The notes below the pieces were generated by a model that did not search any database, was not told the DNA's origin, and saw only the letters and a program-made list of their open reading frames with translations. A DNA stretch of 64,000 nucleotides from an uncultured Pelagibacteraceae bacterium (GTDB taxonomy: Bacteria; Pseudomonadota; Alphaproteobacteria; Pelagibacterales; Pelagibacteraceae): the NCBI GenBank assembly GCA_902558435.1, contig CACEDU010000001.1, positions 186,001-250,000 of the forward strand, given 5' to 3'. A program made the position numbers and the translations under genes. Of the stretch, positions 1 to 10,023 are shown in pieces; the stretch's first letter is position 1; each line of letters begins with the position of its first letter.

Positions 1-348
1 TTCCCATCATTTAATAATCAATCTATTGAGGCTTGGCCTCAAGATAGAATTGAAAAAATTTCAAATGCAATAGACTCTTTAAACCCATTTGAGGATAAGA
101 AAGATTATTTTGCAACTTCAATACTTTCAGAAAGTATTAACTTACAATTTGATAGTGAGGGTAGAATTCTCATTACAGAAAAATTATTAAAACATGCAAA
201 AATAAAAAATCGCATGCTGTTTGTTGGTCAGGGAAAGACCTTCCAAATATGGGAGCCAACAAGCTTTGAAAAATTTAGGGTCACTGCTAGAAAAAAATCT
301 AATATGAATAGGGCTAACCTTAAATGGGAGCAAAAACTTAATAACTAA
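1..348 (+). CDS. mraZ: MraZ, C-terminal part (transcriptional regulator of the dcw cluster)
   Basis: The reading frame is open from base 1 to a TAA at 346-348; the 5' end lies outside the window, so 115 codons of a protein of usually about 150 are seen. The visible part holds the second DxxxR-type motif (DSEGRI), typical of the MraZ/AbrB-like swapped-hairpin fold, followed by a short GQGKTFQIWEP strand pair. MraZ binds repeats upstream of the dcw cluster and tunes its transcription in the bacteria studied. It is in its usual place at the head of the cluster, 11 bases before ftsZ. The identification rests on the motif, the C-terminal sequence and the position; the promoter and MraZ binding sites are not in the window. 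Confidence 0.88.
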   Translation, partial: FPSFNNQSIEAWPQDRIEKISNAIDSLNPFEDKKDYFATSILSESINLQFDSEGRILITEKLLKHAKIKNRMLFVGQGKTFQIWEPTSFEKFRVTARKKSNMNRANLKWEQKLNN

Positions 349-350
349 AC

Positions 351-356
351 GGGGGA
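351..356 (+). promoter_or_regulatory. Strong ribosome binding site of ftsZ
   Basis: GGGGGA lies three bases before the ftsZ ATG at 360. Most genes in this cluster have no clear Shine-Dalgarno sequence and rely on overlaps with the upstream gene, so this purine run suggests ftsZ has its own translation initiation. Confidence 0.45.
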
Positions 357-359
357 TAA

Positions 360-1814
360 ATGACAATTAATTTTAAAGCACCAGATATAAAAGAGTTGAA
401 ACCTAGAATACTAGTTTTAGGAATTGGAGGAGCTGGAGGAAACGCAATAAATGGAATGATAGAGGCAGGTTTACAAGGAGTTGAGTTCATAGCAGTAAAC
501 ACGGATGCACAAGATTTGAGGTTAAGCCATGCACAAACAAAAATTCAAATGGGTTTGAATTTGACAAAAGGCTTAGGTGCTGGTGCAAAATTAGATATTG
601 GTGAAGCTGCTGCAGATGAATCACTTAATGAGATAATAAATGTCCTTCAAGGTGCAAATATGGTTTTCATAACTGCAGGAATGGGTGGCGGAACTGGAAC
701 TGGCGCAGCGCATGTTATCGCTCGAGCTGCCAAGGAATTAAATATACTTACAATCGGAGTAGTAACTTTACCTTTCTTGTATGAGGGCCCTTCTAGGATG
801 AGAAAAGCAAATCAAGGTCTTGAAGAATTAAGAAAACATGTAGATACTATCATAGTAGTTCCAAATCAAAATCTATTCAAAATAGCTAGCGAACAAACTA
901 CATTTGAGGAGTCTTTTGAGCTTTCAAATGATGTTTTACTTCATGGAGTTCAAAGTATTACAGATTTAATGGTAAGACCTGGGTTGATTAATTTAGATTT
1001 TGCTGATGTTGAAACTGTTATGAGTTCAATGGGCAAGGCTATGATGGGAACGGGTCAAGCTGAAGGTGAAGGTAGAGCTGTTAAAGCAGCTGAAATGGCA
1101 ATTAGCAATCCATTAATTGATGACTATACATTAAAGGGAGCTAAAGGACTCTTGGTAAATATAACTGGAGGTAAAGATCTGAAACTTTTTGAAGTCGATG
1201 AGGCAGTTAATAAAGTAAGAGCTGAGGTAGATCCAGAGGCTGAACTTATAATTGGTGCAATTACTGACGAAAAACTTGATGGCTTAATGAGAGTTTCCAT
1301 TGTAGCTACCTCTTTAGATGGTCACCAACCAGAACCAAAATCAGTAATTAATATGGTTCATAGAATACAGAATAGAAATCCTGGATATTCTGATTTTTCT
1401 AATAATATTGCAAATCAATCTTTCTCTTTCTCTAATCAAAATAACTCAATAATGACCAGTGGTGCTAATGCGCTTAAATTTGAGGAAGAGGTAAAAACTG
1501 AAACTGAAGGTCAAGAGGCATCAACAATAAGTTCTGCTGAGGAAGCTACAAGTTCAGCTATTGTTGAGCAGGAAAATAACTCAGTTGAAGATCAAATATC
1601 TAAAGTTTCTGAACATTCGATTGAAACACAAGAAACTGAGTCTTCTCCATCAAATGGACTAGAAAATTTTAATTTTGATGAGGAAACACCTGAACTATTT
1701 AATTCTGATGGAGAAACTGAGGATCAAACTTCTTTAACACCAGAAATAAGTGAAACAAAAGAAGAAGAAGATGATTTAGAAATCCCAGCATTTTTGAGAA
1801 GACAAAAAAATTAA
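360..1814 (+). CDS. ftsZ: Cell division protein FtsZ
   Basis: This tubulin-like GTPase polymerises into the division ring. The 484-residue protein has the nucleotide-binding GIGGAGGNA loop (about 21-29), the tubulin signature GMGGGTGTG (107-115) and the T7 synergy loop NLDFADV (211-217), which supplies the catalytic aspartate to the next subunit. After about residue 325 comes a long acidic, low-complexity linker rich in E, S and N. The protein ends in an intact C-terminal peptide (EIPAFLRR) that binds FtsA and other tethers. Its location is odd: in most Alphaproteobacteria ftsZ follows ftsA, whereas here it sits between mraZ and rsmH, and ftsA (16084-17247) is followed directly by lpxC. It is the only ftsZ in the window. 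Confidence 0.97.
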   Translation: MTINFKAPDIKELKPRILVLGIGGAGGNAINGMIEAGLQGVEFIAVNTDAQDLRLSHAQTKIQMGLNLTKGLGAGAKLDIGEAAADESLNEIINVLQGANMVFITAGMGGGTGTGAAHVIARAAKELNILTIGVVTLPFLYEGPSRMRKANQGLEELRKHVDTIIVVPNQNLFKIASEQTTFEESFELSNDVLLHGVQSITDLMVRPGLINLDFADVETVMSSMGKAMMGTGQAEGEGRAVKAAEMAISNPLIDDYTLKGAKGLLVNITGGKDLKLFEVDEAVNKVRAEVDPEAELIIGAITDEKLDGLMRVSIVATSLDGHQPEPKSVINMVHRIQNRNPGYSDFSNNIANQSFSFSNQNNSIMTSGANALKFEEEVKTETEGQEASTISSAEEATSSAIVEQENNSVEDQISKVSEHSIETQETESSPSNGLENFNFDEETPELFNSDGETEDQTSLTPEISETKEEEDDLEIPAFLRRQKN

Positions 1815-1832
1815 TGGTCTTCAAAAAAATAA

Positions 1833-2828
1833 ATGAATGCCACCATAAATCTGGAAAACAAACATTTTCCAGTTTTGCTAAATGAATTAATTAGCATTAT
1901 TTCCCCTCTTTATGGTGGCACATTTATAGATTGTACTTTTGGTCAGGGTGGTTATTCAGAAAAAATTTTAGAAAATAACAAAAATAATATCATTGCGTTA
2001 GACCGTGATAAAGAAGTATTAAAATATGCAGATAAACTTAAGTTAAAATATAAAAACAGATTTAAATTTTACAACATCAAATTTTCTCAATTAGATAAGC
2101 TTAAAATACAAAATATAAATCTTAGAGGAATAATTTTTGACTTGGGATATTCTCTCAACCAAATAAAAAATTCTCAGAAAGGTTTGTCATTTTCTGATAC
2201 AGGTAAACTAAACATGAGGATGGGCTTGAATGATTTTTCAGCAGACGATGTAGTATCTAAGATGGATGAATCAAATCTAGTTAAAGTATTTAAAGTATTT
2301 GGTAATGAAACATATTCAAAAAAAATTGTGAGAGAAATTGTAAAAAAAAGAAAAGAACAGGCTATTAAAACTCAAGATTTAGTCCAAATTATCGATAGTG
2401 TTAAAAAATATCAAAAAACAAAAATTCATAATTCTACAAAAGTTTTCCAGGCTTTAAGAATTTTAGTAAATAAAGAAATAAGTGAACTAATAGATGCTCT
2501 TATCAATTCATTTAACTTAATCCCCATAGGTGGCATAATGGCCGTAGTTACCTTTCACTCTATAGAGGATAAAATTGTTAAATTTTTCTTCAAACATTAC
2601 TCAGAGCAAAAAAACACCTCAAGATATTTTCCTGAAACTAAATACTCGGAAAGATGTTTTAAATTAATAAATAAAAAACCAATTTTACCAAGCGCTGACG
2701 AAATTAAAAAAAATCCACCCTCTAGATCTGCTAAATTAAGGTATGCAATAAAAACAAATCAAAATTGTGAATTTAAAGAATTTAGAGAAAAATTTAAAAA
2801 TTTAATTAATTTAGAGGACATTATTTAA
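1833..2828 (+). CDS. rsmH: 16S rRNA (cytosine-1402-N4)-methyltransferase RsmH
   Basis: RsmH (MraW) methylates N4 of C1402 in the ribosomal P site. The 331-residue protein opens with the family hallmark HFPVLLNE and the SAM-binding segment DCTFGQGGYS (about 33-42), then ALDRDKE. Near the C terminus VTFHSIEDKIVK and PPSRSAKLR are characteristic of the family. Length is normal (about 310-330). It follows ftsZ by 18 bases and precedes ftsL by 4, its standard dcw position except for the inserted ftsZ. The ATG at 1833 is the first in frame and lies just before the conserved N terminus. Confidence 0.96.
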   Translation: MNATINLENKHFPVLLNELISIISPLYGGTFIDCTFGQGGYSEKILENNKNNIIALDRDKEVLKYADKLKLKYKNRFKFYNIKFSQLDKLKIQNINLRGIIFDLGYSLNQIKNSQKGLSFSDTGKLNMRMGLNDFSADDVVSKMDESNLVKVFKVFGNETYSKKIVREIVKKRKEQAIKTQDLVQIIDSVKKYQKTKIHNSTKVFQALRILVNKEISELIDALINSFNLIPIGGIMAVVTFHSIEDKIVKFFFKHYSEQKNTSRYFPETKYSERCFKLINKKPILPSADEIKKNPPSRSAKLRYAIKTNQNCEFKEFREKFKNLINLEDII

Positions 2829-2832
2829 TTTA

Positions 2833-3138
2833 ATGAGAAAGTTATTTCTTTTTACACCAATAATTTTACTAATATTTGCGACAACTATAACTAAAAACTC
2901 GACTAAAAAACTTGATAAAGATATTTTTCAGTTAAAGGAGAATATTAGAATATTAGAAGATCGTCATGAACTCATTTTATTAGATTATAGTATTTTAACT
3001 TCACCAAAAAAATTGATGGAGTATCAAATTTTTTACTTTGAAAACGTATTTATACAAAAAAAAATAGAGAATTTAAGCACCATAAATATTTTAGATAATA
3101 GATTAAAAATACAATCAATGGCGTACATTAATGAATAA
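2833..3138 (+). CDS. ftsL: FtsL-like division protein
   Basis: This 101-residue protein has one N-terminal transmembrane helix (about residues 4-17, LFLFTPIILLIF) and then a heptad-like segment (about 27-55) that could form a coiled coil. That topology, the size and the slot between rsmH and ftsI match FtsL, the small bitopic protein that joins FtsB and FtsQ and activates FtsW-FtsI. FtsL sequences are poorly conserved, so the call depends mainly on synteny and architecture. The gene overlaps ftsI by 8 bases, indicating translational coupling. Confidence 0.75.
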   Translation: MRKLFLFTPIILLIFATTITKNSTKKLDKDIFQLKENIRILEDRHELILLDYSILTSPKKLMEYQIFYFENVFIQKKIENLSTINILDNRLKIQSMAYINE

Positions 3139-4783
3139 TCCGAATGAAACTTTAAAAAATTCTAAGCAATTTAATGAGAATTTTGTATTTGAAGAAAATA
3201 AATCTTATCTAAAAATATCCTTTGAGAGGATAGCATTTATCTTTTTTATATTTTTTATCTTATCAATTGTTTTTTCATCAAAAGCAATATTTTTGAGTAT
3301 AAAAAAAAATCCTGAAATTCAAAAAATAGAGAAAAAAGAAAATTTTAGATCTAGTATTTTAGATAATGAGGGAAATATTATAGCTAAAAGTGTCCCAATA
3401 ATTAATTTAGGAATTAATCCAAATTTAGTAATTGATAAAAAAAAATTATTAATTTCTCTTAAATTGATATTCCCGAATAAAAATTTTGATAAAGAGATGT
3501 ATGGAAAAAAATTTTTCTATGTTAAAAAAAAAATAAGTCCTGAAAAACTTGAGCAGGTTTTACTTCTGGGAGATAAATCTTTTATTCAAGAGGATGGTAT
3601 AGCTAGAATTTATCCTAATGGAAGTTTATTTAGTCATGTAATCGGCCAAATTGATAATGATAATAATGGTATATCAGGAATTGAAAAAACTTTTGATTTT
3701 GAGCTCACAACTTCAAAAAAACCTTTAAAGTTAACACTTGATAAAGATTTACAATATTTAATTAAACAAGAATTATCTAATGCAAAAGATATATTTCAAA
3801 ATGTTGGAAGTGCTGCAATTTTAATGAATATTAATAATGGAAAAATATTATCCATGGTATCACTTCCTGATTTTGACCTTAATAAAAGAGAGAAAATTAA
3901 TGATATAAAATATATTAATAGGGCAACAAAAGGGGTTTATGAATTCGGATCAGTTTTTAAAACATTCACTTTCGCCGCAGGTCTACAATACAATGTAGTA
4001 GAACCTGAAACAGAATTTAAAGATTTAAAAAAAAGAATAACTTGTGCTGGAAATTCTATATCTGAATATGATGATAAAATACCATCAGACATAACTGCTG
4101 AAGAAATTCTGATCAGGTCAGGAAATATTGGCTCAGTTAGAATAGCTGAAAAAGTAGGTATAGAGAATTTTAATAATTTTTTACATAAAATTGGAATTAC
4201 AACAAATTTAGAATTTGATATTCAAGAGGTTGGATCTACTCAACTAGGTAGATGGGGCAAATGCAAACTTGCAACAGTTGCCTTTGGTCATGGGATTGCT
4301 ACAACATTGATACAACTTTCTAAAGGGTATTCAATTATAAGCAATGGTGGATACGAGATAAAACCCACTTTGTTAGAGAATGAGAAATTCGATAGAAAAA
4401 GGTTATTAAATGAAGATATATCAAAAACAATTAATCCAATACTTAGGAAAATTGTATCAACAAAAGAAGGAACTGCAGGTTTTGCAAATGTAAAAGGTTA
4501 TGAAATAGCTGGCAAAACTGGTACAGCAGATCAACCCACAAATGGTGGTTATTCAAAAAAAAAAGTAAATACTTTTGCTTCGATATTTCCAGCCTCTGAT
4601 CCAAAATTTGTATTAGTTGTAATGTTGGATGAACCAAAAGCAAATAGAGAGTTTGTATATCACTATAGAGATGATAGATATCCATACAAAGGCAATTGGA
4701 GAAATACAGCAGGTTGGACAACTGTGTGGGTCGTAGGGCAGATGATTGATAAAATTGGGCCAATTTTAGCCACAAAATATTAA
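3131..4783 (+). CDS. ftsI: Septal peptidoglycan transpeptidase FtsI (PBP3)
   Basis: FtsI cross-links septal peptidoglycan in complex with FtsW. The 550-residue protein has a cytoplasmic tail, one transmembrane helix at about 33-53, a dimerisation region, and a penicillin-binding transpeptidase domain. The active-site motifs are SVFK (catalytic Ser about 274), SGN (in RSGNIGS) and KTGT (in EIAGKTGTAD). It begins inside the end of ftsL and ends 11 bases before the murE-murF fusion. Class B PBP motifs together with the dcw location make FtsI much more likely than the elongation PBP2. Confidence 0.95.
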   Translation: MNNPNETLKNSKQFNENFVFEENKSYLKISFERIAFIFFIFFILSIVFSSKAIFLSIKKNPEIQKIEKKENFRSSILDNEGNIIAKSVPIINLGINPNLVIDKKKLLISLKLIFPNKNFDKEMYGKKFFYVKKKISPEKLEQVLLLGDKSFIQEDGIARIYPNGSLFSHVIGQIDNDNNGISGIEKTFDFELTTSKKPLKLTLDKDLQYLIKQELSNAKDIFQNVGSAAILMNINNGKILSMVSLPDFDLNKREKINDIKYINRATKGVYEFGSVFKTFTFAAGLQYNVVEPETEFKDLKKRITCAGNSISEYDDKIPSDITAEEILIRSGNIGSVRIAEKVGIENFNNFLHKIGITTNLEFDIQEVGSTQLGRWGKCKLATVAFGHGIATTLIQLSKGYSIISNGGYEIKPTLLENEKFDRKRLLNEDISKTINPILRKIVSTKEGTAGFANVKGYEIAGKTGTADQPTNGGYSKKKVNTFASIFPASDPKFVLVVMLDEPKANREFVYHYRDDRYPYKGNWRNTAGWTTVWVVGQMIDKIGPILATKY

Positions 4784-4794
4784 GACCGTAAATA

Positions 4795-7641
4795 ATGTTG
4801 CTTAAAGATTATTTTCCAAATTTAAATATAAAATATCACAAAGTAAGTTTCACAGGCATAGCCTTCAATTCTAATGAAATAAAGAAAGGATATATTTTTT
4901 TTGCTTTTAAAGGTTCTAATACTGATGGTAATTTATTTATAAAAGATGCGATTAATAATGGATCAAAAATAATTATTTCAGATAAATTAAAAAAAAGTGG
5001 TTGGAAAAATAATATTTTATATTTACATTTTAAAAATCCAAGAAATTTACTAGCTAAGTTTAGTTCAAAAATATTCGATAAAAAACCAAAAAACTTAATT
5101 GCAGTTACTGGTACAAATGGAAAATCATCCATAGCAAATTTTTATTTTCAAATTCTTACACTGAATAAAATTAAAGTAGCAACGATTGGAACATTAGGTG
5201 TTAATGGTTTAAAAATAAAAAAAAAATTTTCAAATACCACATTAGATACTATCCAAATAAATAAAATTTTAGAAAAATTGAAAGTAAAAAAAATTGAAAA
5301 TGTTATTTTAGAAGCTTCAAGTCATGGTTTAAGTCAAAATAGATTAGAGGGATTAAAATTTGATATTGGCATATTCACAAATTTAACAAGAGATCATTTA
5401 GATTATCATAAAACTTTCCAAAATTATTTTAACTCAAAGCTAATATTATTTAAAAGATTATTAAAAAAAAAATCTTACGCTATATACGATGATAAGCTTA
5501 AAATTTCATCAAACTTAAATAAAATTTGTCAAATAAATAAAACTAAAAAATTTACTCTTGGAGGTAATAAATCATATGTTCAATTAATTGATCATAAATA
5601 CCTAAAAGATGAACAAAAAATAACTCTTAAATACGAGAATAAAATATATTCTTTTTCAACAAAATTAATTGGAAAAATTCAAATAAAAAATTTACTTATG
5701 GCAATGATGGCTGCTATAAAAAGTAAAATTTCATTAGACAGAATTTTGGAAGTAACACCAAAAATTGTTTCTGTAAATGGAAGACTAGAAAAAATTGGAA
5801 ATTTATATAATAATGGAATTGTTATTCTTGATTATGCCCATACGCCAGATGCTTTAAATACTTGCATAAAGAATATAAAGGAACAATTTGGGTTAAGAAA
5901 AATTAATTTAGTATTTGGATGTGGAGGGGAAAGAGATAGACCTAAACGAAAAATAATGGGTAGAATTGCAAATAGATATTGCAATAAAATATATTTAACT
6001 GATGATAATCCTAGAAATGAAGATCCAGAACAAATAAGAAAAGATATAAAGCAAAATATTTCACAAGCAAAATTATTAGAGATACCTTCTAGAGAAAGAG
6101 CAATAAAATCCGCAATTTTAGATATTAAATCTGATGAAATTGTTGTTGTTGCTGGAAAAGGACATGAAGTTTTTCAAGAATATTCATTTAAAAAATTTTT
6201 TTCAGATAAAAAATGTATTGAAAGATTTATTAAACAGAAAAATGAAATTTTAAATATGAATTGGAAGTCAAATATTATCTCAGAAATAACAAAAAAAAAA
6301 ATAAATAAAAATATTAAAATCAATGATGCTTCTATTGATTCACGAAAAACGAAAAAGAATAATATTTTTTTCGGCATCAAAGGTAAAAATTTTGATGGTA
6401 ATCAATTTGTAAATCAAGCCTTCAAAAATGGAGCATCTATTTCTATAAGTGAGAATAAAGTTGATGATAAAATTAAAAATAGAATAAGTGTTAAAAATTC
6501 TCTAAAAACTTTCTCAGAAAGCGCTAAATTAACAAGAGTGTCATCCAATATTGCATGTGTTGCAATTACAGGTTCCTCAGGAAAAACTTCTTTAAAGGAG
6601 ATGTTAGGACAAATGATAAACAAATTATTTTCAACTCACTATTCAAAAAAATCTTTTAATAATAAATATGGGGTACCAATTTCTTTATTTAATATAAAAA
6701 AGAAAAATAAAATTGGTATTTTCGAAGTTGGCATGGATAAAAAAGGTGAAATTGATATTTTAACTAAACAGATAATGCCTGATGTTGGTGTAATCACAAA
6801 TATTTCATATGCACATATTAAAAATTTTAAAAATTTGAAAGGTATAGCTAATGCTAAATCAGAAATAATAAATAATATTACTAAAAATGGGTCAATTATT
6901 TTAAATGCTGACGATAAATTCTTTAAGTTCTTAAAAGCTAAATCTTTAAAAAAAAAATTAAATATAATCTCTTTTGGAATAAAAAATAAATCTAATATTA
7001 GAATGATTAAAACAAAAAAAGGAAAACATAACACAACACTTTTTATTAAATGTAATAATAAAATATTAAAATTTTTAATAAAAAAGAATTTAGAAGATAA
7101 TATATACAATATTTTGTCGACTTTAGCAGTAATCTCAATTTATTTTGATATAAATAAATTAGAAAAATCATTTTTTAACGACTATAAATTTCCAGAAGGA
7201 AGAGGAGATATAAATTTAATCAATTTTAAAAAAAAAAAAATAAACTTAATCGATGAAAGTTATAATTCTAACCCCCTATCTCTAGAATTTTCATTAAATA
7301 AATTTAATAATTTAAATACAGGCAAAGAAAGAAAAATAATCTTATTAGGAGATATGTTGGAGTTAGGAAAATATTCTAAAAAACTGCACATTAAAGTTGC
7401 CGACTATATTAATAAGACAAACATCGATAAAGTTTATGTTTACGGAAACCATATTATGGAAACTTTTAACAAAATTAGAACACAAAAAAGAGGGAAAATA
7501 TTAAATTCAAAAAAAGATATCTTAAATTTTGTAAAAAATGATATTAAAAGTAGTGAATATTTAATGATCAAAGGCTCAAACTCAACTGGACTAAATAAAA
7601 TAACTGCAAGTTTAAAAAGAGGAAGATTTAATGCTTTTTAG
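4795..7641 (+). CDS. murEF: Fused MurE-MurF: UDP-MurNAc-tripeptide ligase and D-Ala-D-Ala adding enzyme
   Basis: One uninterrupted 948-residue frame carries two Mur ligases. The N-terminal half (about 1-487) is MurE: P-loop VTGTNGKSS (104-112), the ENVILEASSHGL block, and the DNPR motif (404-407) that selects meso-diaminopimelate. The C-terminal half (488-948) is MurF: SIDSRKTKKNN near its N terminus, P-loop ITGSSGKTS (591-599), and DESYNSNPLS later on. A methionine at residue 488 (ATG at 6256) sits exactly where a free MurF would begin, with no stop codon and no real linker between the units. The fused enzyme would carry out two consecutive cytoplasmic steps, adding meso-DAP and then D-Ala-D-Ala. 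It overlaps mraY by 11 bases. MurE-MurF fusions are known in a few other bacteria. Confidence 0.94.
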   Translation: MLLKDYFPNLNIKYHKVSFTGIAFNSNEIKKGYIFFAFKGSNTDGNLFIKDAINNGSKIIISDKLKKSGWKNNILYLHFKNPRNLLAKFSSKIFDKKPKNLIAVTGTNGKSSIANFYFQILTLNKIKVATIGTLGVNGLKIKKKFSNTTLDTIQINKILEKLKVKKIENVILEASSHGLSQNRLEGLKFDIGIFTNLTRDHLDYHKTFQNYFNSKLILFKRLLKKKSYAIYDDKLKISSNLNKICQINKTKKFTLGGNKSYVQLIDHKYLKDEQKITLKYENKIYSFSTKLIGKIQIKNLLMAMMAAIKSKISLDRILEVTPKIVSVNGRLEKIGNLYNNGIVILDYAHTPDALNTCIKNIKEQFGLRKINLVFGCGGERDRPKRKIMGRIANRYCNKIYLTDDNPRNEDPEQIRKDIKQNISQAKLLEIPSRERAIKSAILDIKSDEIVVVAGKGHEVFQEYSFKKFFSDKKCIERFIKQKNEILNMNWKSNIISEITKKKINKNIKINDASIDSRKTKKNNIFFGIKGKNFDGNQFVNQAFKNGASISISENKVDDKIKNRISVKNSLKTFSESAKLTRVSSNIACVAITGSSGKTSLKEMLGQMINKLFSTHYSKKSFNNKYGVPISLFNIKKKNKIGIFEVGMDKKGEIDILTKQIMPDVGVITNISYAHIKNFKNLKGIANAKSEIINNITKNGSIILNADDKFFKFLKAKSLKKKLNIISFGIKNKSNIRMIKTKKGKHNTTLFIKCNNKILKFLIKKNLEDNIYNILSTLAVISIYFDINKLEKSFFNDYKFPEGRGDINLINFKKKKINLIDESYNSNPLSLEFSLNKFNNLNTGKERKIILLGDMLELGKYSKKLHIKVADYINKTNIDKVYVYGNHIMETFNKIRTQKRGKILNSKKDILNFVKNDIKSSEYLMIKGSNSTGLNKITASLKRGRFNAF

Positions 7642-8716
7642 TCTATTTTCAGGCTTAGTCGAAATTTTTAGCTTTCTCAATGTCTTTAAATATTTGACAG
7701 TTAGAACTGGTTTATCAATGTTTACTTCAATGGTAGTAGTTTTCTTAGTTGGAAATCCACTTATAAATTATTTTTCTTCAAATCAAATTCATGACCCGAT
7801 TAGAGAAGATGGACCTAGTGAGCATATAGTAAAAAAAATAGGAACACCCACTATGGGGGGTTTGATGATTCTTCTTGGTATTTTTTCTGGTGTTCTTTTG
7901 TGGGGTGATTTTTCAAATCCATATAATTGGTTTCTACTTTATATTGCAGGGTCTTTTGGATTACTTGGGGTTTATGATGACTATCGAAAAATCAAAAAAA
8001 ACAATTCTAATGGTATAAGTTCAAAATTAAAAATCATTATTCAAATAATTTTAGCACTATTTGGAATTTTTATACTTTACTCCTACAGTGGATCAAATGA
8101 AATTCAAAATTTATATTTTCCATTCTTGAAAAATTTAGTAATAAATATAGGTTGGTTTTTTATTCCATTTTATTTATTTGTAATAGTAGGATCCTCAAAT
8201 GCAGTTAACTTAACAGATGGTTTAGATGGTTTAGCAACTGTTCCTGTTATGTTAGTTGCAGCATGTTTTGCTTTTATTAGTTATGTGACAGGAAATATAG
8301 TTTTTTCAGAATATTTACAAATTACTTATATCGAGGGTGTGGGAGAAGCATCTATTTTTTGTGGAGCAATAATTGGATCTTGTCTAGGATTCTTATGGTT
8401 TAATGCCCCACCTGCTAAAATATTTATGGGTGATACAGGTTCGTTAGCTTTAGGAGGATCATTAGGAGCAGTTGGAGTCATCACTAAACATGAAATTGTC
8501 CTCGCAATCACAGGTGGATTATTTGTATTAGAAGCAGTCTCAGTAATTGCACAAGTAGTTTCATTCAAACTCACTGGAAAAAGAATATTTAAAATGGCAC
8601 CTATCCACCACCACTTCGAAAAAAAAGGGTGGCCTGAGTCTACAGTTGTAATTAGATTTTGGATCATATCAATAATCTTAGCTATGATAGGTTTAGCAAC
8701 ATTAAAACTTAGATAA
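7631..8716 (+). CDS. mraY: Phospho-MurNAc-pentapeptide transferase MraY
   Basis: MraY moves phospho-MurNAc-pentapeptide from UDP onto undecaprenyl phosphate, making lipid I in the inner membrane. The 361-residue protein is very hydrophobic, with about ten membrane helices. It shows the signatures GTPTMGG, NLTDGLDG (193-200), GDTGSLALGG and the C-terminal PIHHHFE histidine triad. Length and topology are normal. It starts 11 bases inside murEF and shares one base with murD (TAATG arrangement), so it is translated as part of the chain. Confidence 0.97.
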   Translation: MLFSLFSGLVEIFSFLNVFKYLTVRTGLSMFTSMVVVFLVGNPLINYFSSNQIHDPIREDGPSEHIVKKIGTPTMGGLMILLGIFSGVLLWGDFSNPYNWFLLYIAGSFGLLGVYDDYRKIKKNNSNGISSKLKIIIQIILALFGIFILYSYSGSNEIQNLYFPFLKNLVINIGWFFIPFYLFVIVGSSNAVNLTDGLDGLATVPVMLVAACFAFISYVTGNIVFSEYLQITYIEGVGEASIFCGAIIGSCLGFLWFNAPPAKIFMGDTGSLALGGSLGAVGVITKHEIVLAITGGLFVLEAVSVIAQVVSFKLTGKRIFKMAPIHHHFEKKGWPESTVVIRFWIISIILAMIGLATLKLR

Positions 8717-10023
8717 TGAATGACAGACAAATTAATTTTAAGAATAAAAAAATCTTAATATATGGTTTTGGTATATCAGGGATTTCATGCTTTAATTTTT
8801 TAAAAAATAAAAATGAATGTAAAATTTTTGATGATAATAAAAAAAATATATCTACTAAATTTAGAAAAAAAATCATTAACATTAATAAATTATTAAATAC
8901 CATATTTGATTTTATTGTCTTGAGCCCAGGAATAGATATTAAAAAATGTAAAATTTCTGATTATTTAAAAAAAAATAGATCCAAGATTGTTACAGAGCTT
9001 GATATATTTGAACTTAGTTATCCAAAAATAAATAAAATTACAATAACTGGAACGAATGGTAAATCGACAACATCCAAATTACTTTATGAAGTTTTAAAAA
9101 GAAATAAAATGGATGTAAGATTGACTGGCAATATTGGATACCCAATATTAATGGAAAAAAAAGTAAAAAAAAATACAATTTTTGTTATTGAAGCATCTTC
9201 ATATCAACTAGATTACAGTAAATATTTTAAATCAAAATATTCAATAATACTTAATTTAAACCCAGATCATTTAGAAAGACATCAAACTTTTAAAAATTAT
9301 GCTGAAGCAAAATTTAAAATTGTTAAATCACAAAATAAAAATGATTATACTTTCTTAGACAATGAAAATAATGTTTTGAAAAAATTAATTAAAAAAAACA
9401 AAATTAAATCAAAAATAATTAAAATAAATTATTTAAAATATAAAAAGTATTTTAGACAAATATATAACATTTACTTTGATAACCTTAGTAATAAAAGAAA
9501 TCTTTGTTTTGTATTAAAAATCGCTAAAATTTTGAGATTAAATTTAAAAACAGTTATTAAAACTGCAAATAACTTTAAAGGTTTAAAATATAGACAACAG
9601 ATTATCCATAAATCCAAAAAATTATTAATTATTAATGACTCAAAATCTACTAGTTTTTCATCAACAATTCCACAACTAGAAAGTAATCAAAATATTTATT
9701 GGATATTAGGTGGACTAGCAAAAAAAGGAGATAAATTTACATTAAAAAAAAAATATTTCTCAAATATAAAAGCGTATGTTTATGGTAAAGATAAAGATTA
9801 TTTCACAAATTTATTCAAAAATAAATTTTTTTGTAAAAAATCATCAACACTTAAAAATTTAATGAAAAACTTAATTAAAAATATAAATAAAGATGACACC
9901 AAAAAAGTAATTCTTTTTAGTCCCTCCGCTGCTTCTTTTGATCAATTCAAAAACTTTGAGGATAGAGGAAAATTTTTTAATAATTTAGTTAAAATTTTGC
10001 TAAAAAAATTGAAATATGAATAA
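8716..10023 (+). CDS. murD: UDP-MurNAc-L-Ala-D-Glu ligase MurD
   Basis: MurD adds D-glutamate to UDP-MurNAc-L-alanine. The 435-residue protein has an N-terminal Rossmann-like UDP-binding region (YGFGISGIS), the ATP loop ITGTNGKST (110-118), VIEASSYQLD and NLNPDHLERH in the central domain, and NDSKSTS in the C-terminal domain. It is lysine-rich, as expected from the base composition. Its ATG uses the last base of the mraY stop and its end overlaps ftsW by 8 bases. Confidence 0.95.
   Translation: MNDRQINFKNKKILIYGFGISGISCFNFLKNKNECKIFDDNKKNISTKFRKKIININKLLNTIFDFIVLSPGIDIKKCKISDYLKKNRSKIVTELDIFELSYPKINKITITGTNGKSTTSKLLYEVLKRNKMDVRLTGNIGYPILMEKKVKKNTIFVIEASSYQLDYSKYFKSKYSIILNLNPDHLERHQTFKNYAEAKFKIVKSQNKNDYTFLDNENNVLKKLIKKNKIKSKIIKINYLKYKKYFRQIYNIYFDNLSNKRNLCFVLKIAKILRLNLKTVIKTANNFKGLKYRQQIIHKSKKLLIINDSKSTSFSSTIPQLESNQNIYWILGGLAKKGDKFTLKKKYFSNIKAYVYGKDKDYFTNLFKNKFFCKKSSTLKNLMKNLIKNINKDDTKKVILFSPSAASFDQFKNFEDRGKFFNNLVKILLKKLKYE

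Noticed and set aside
6639..7109. 156-codon open frame on the minus strand inside the murF half
   Set aside because: It is opposite a conserved Mur ligase domain, is hydrophobic and low-complexity as expected from AT-rich antisense, and matches no family I recognise.
8326..8730. 134-codon minus-strand frame over mraY
   Set aside because: It is antisense to the strongly conserved C terminus of MraY and has no ribosome site or recognisable domain.
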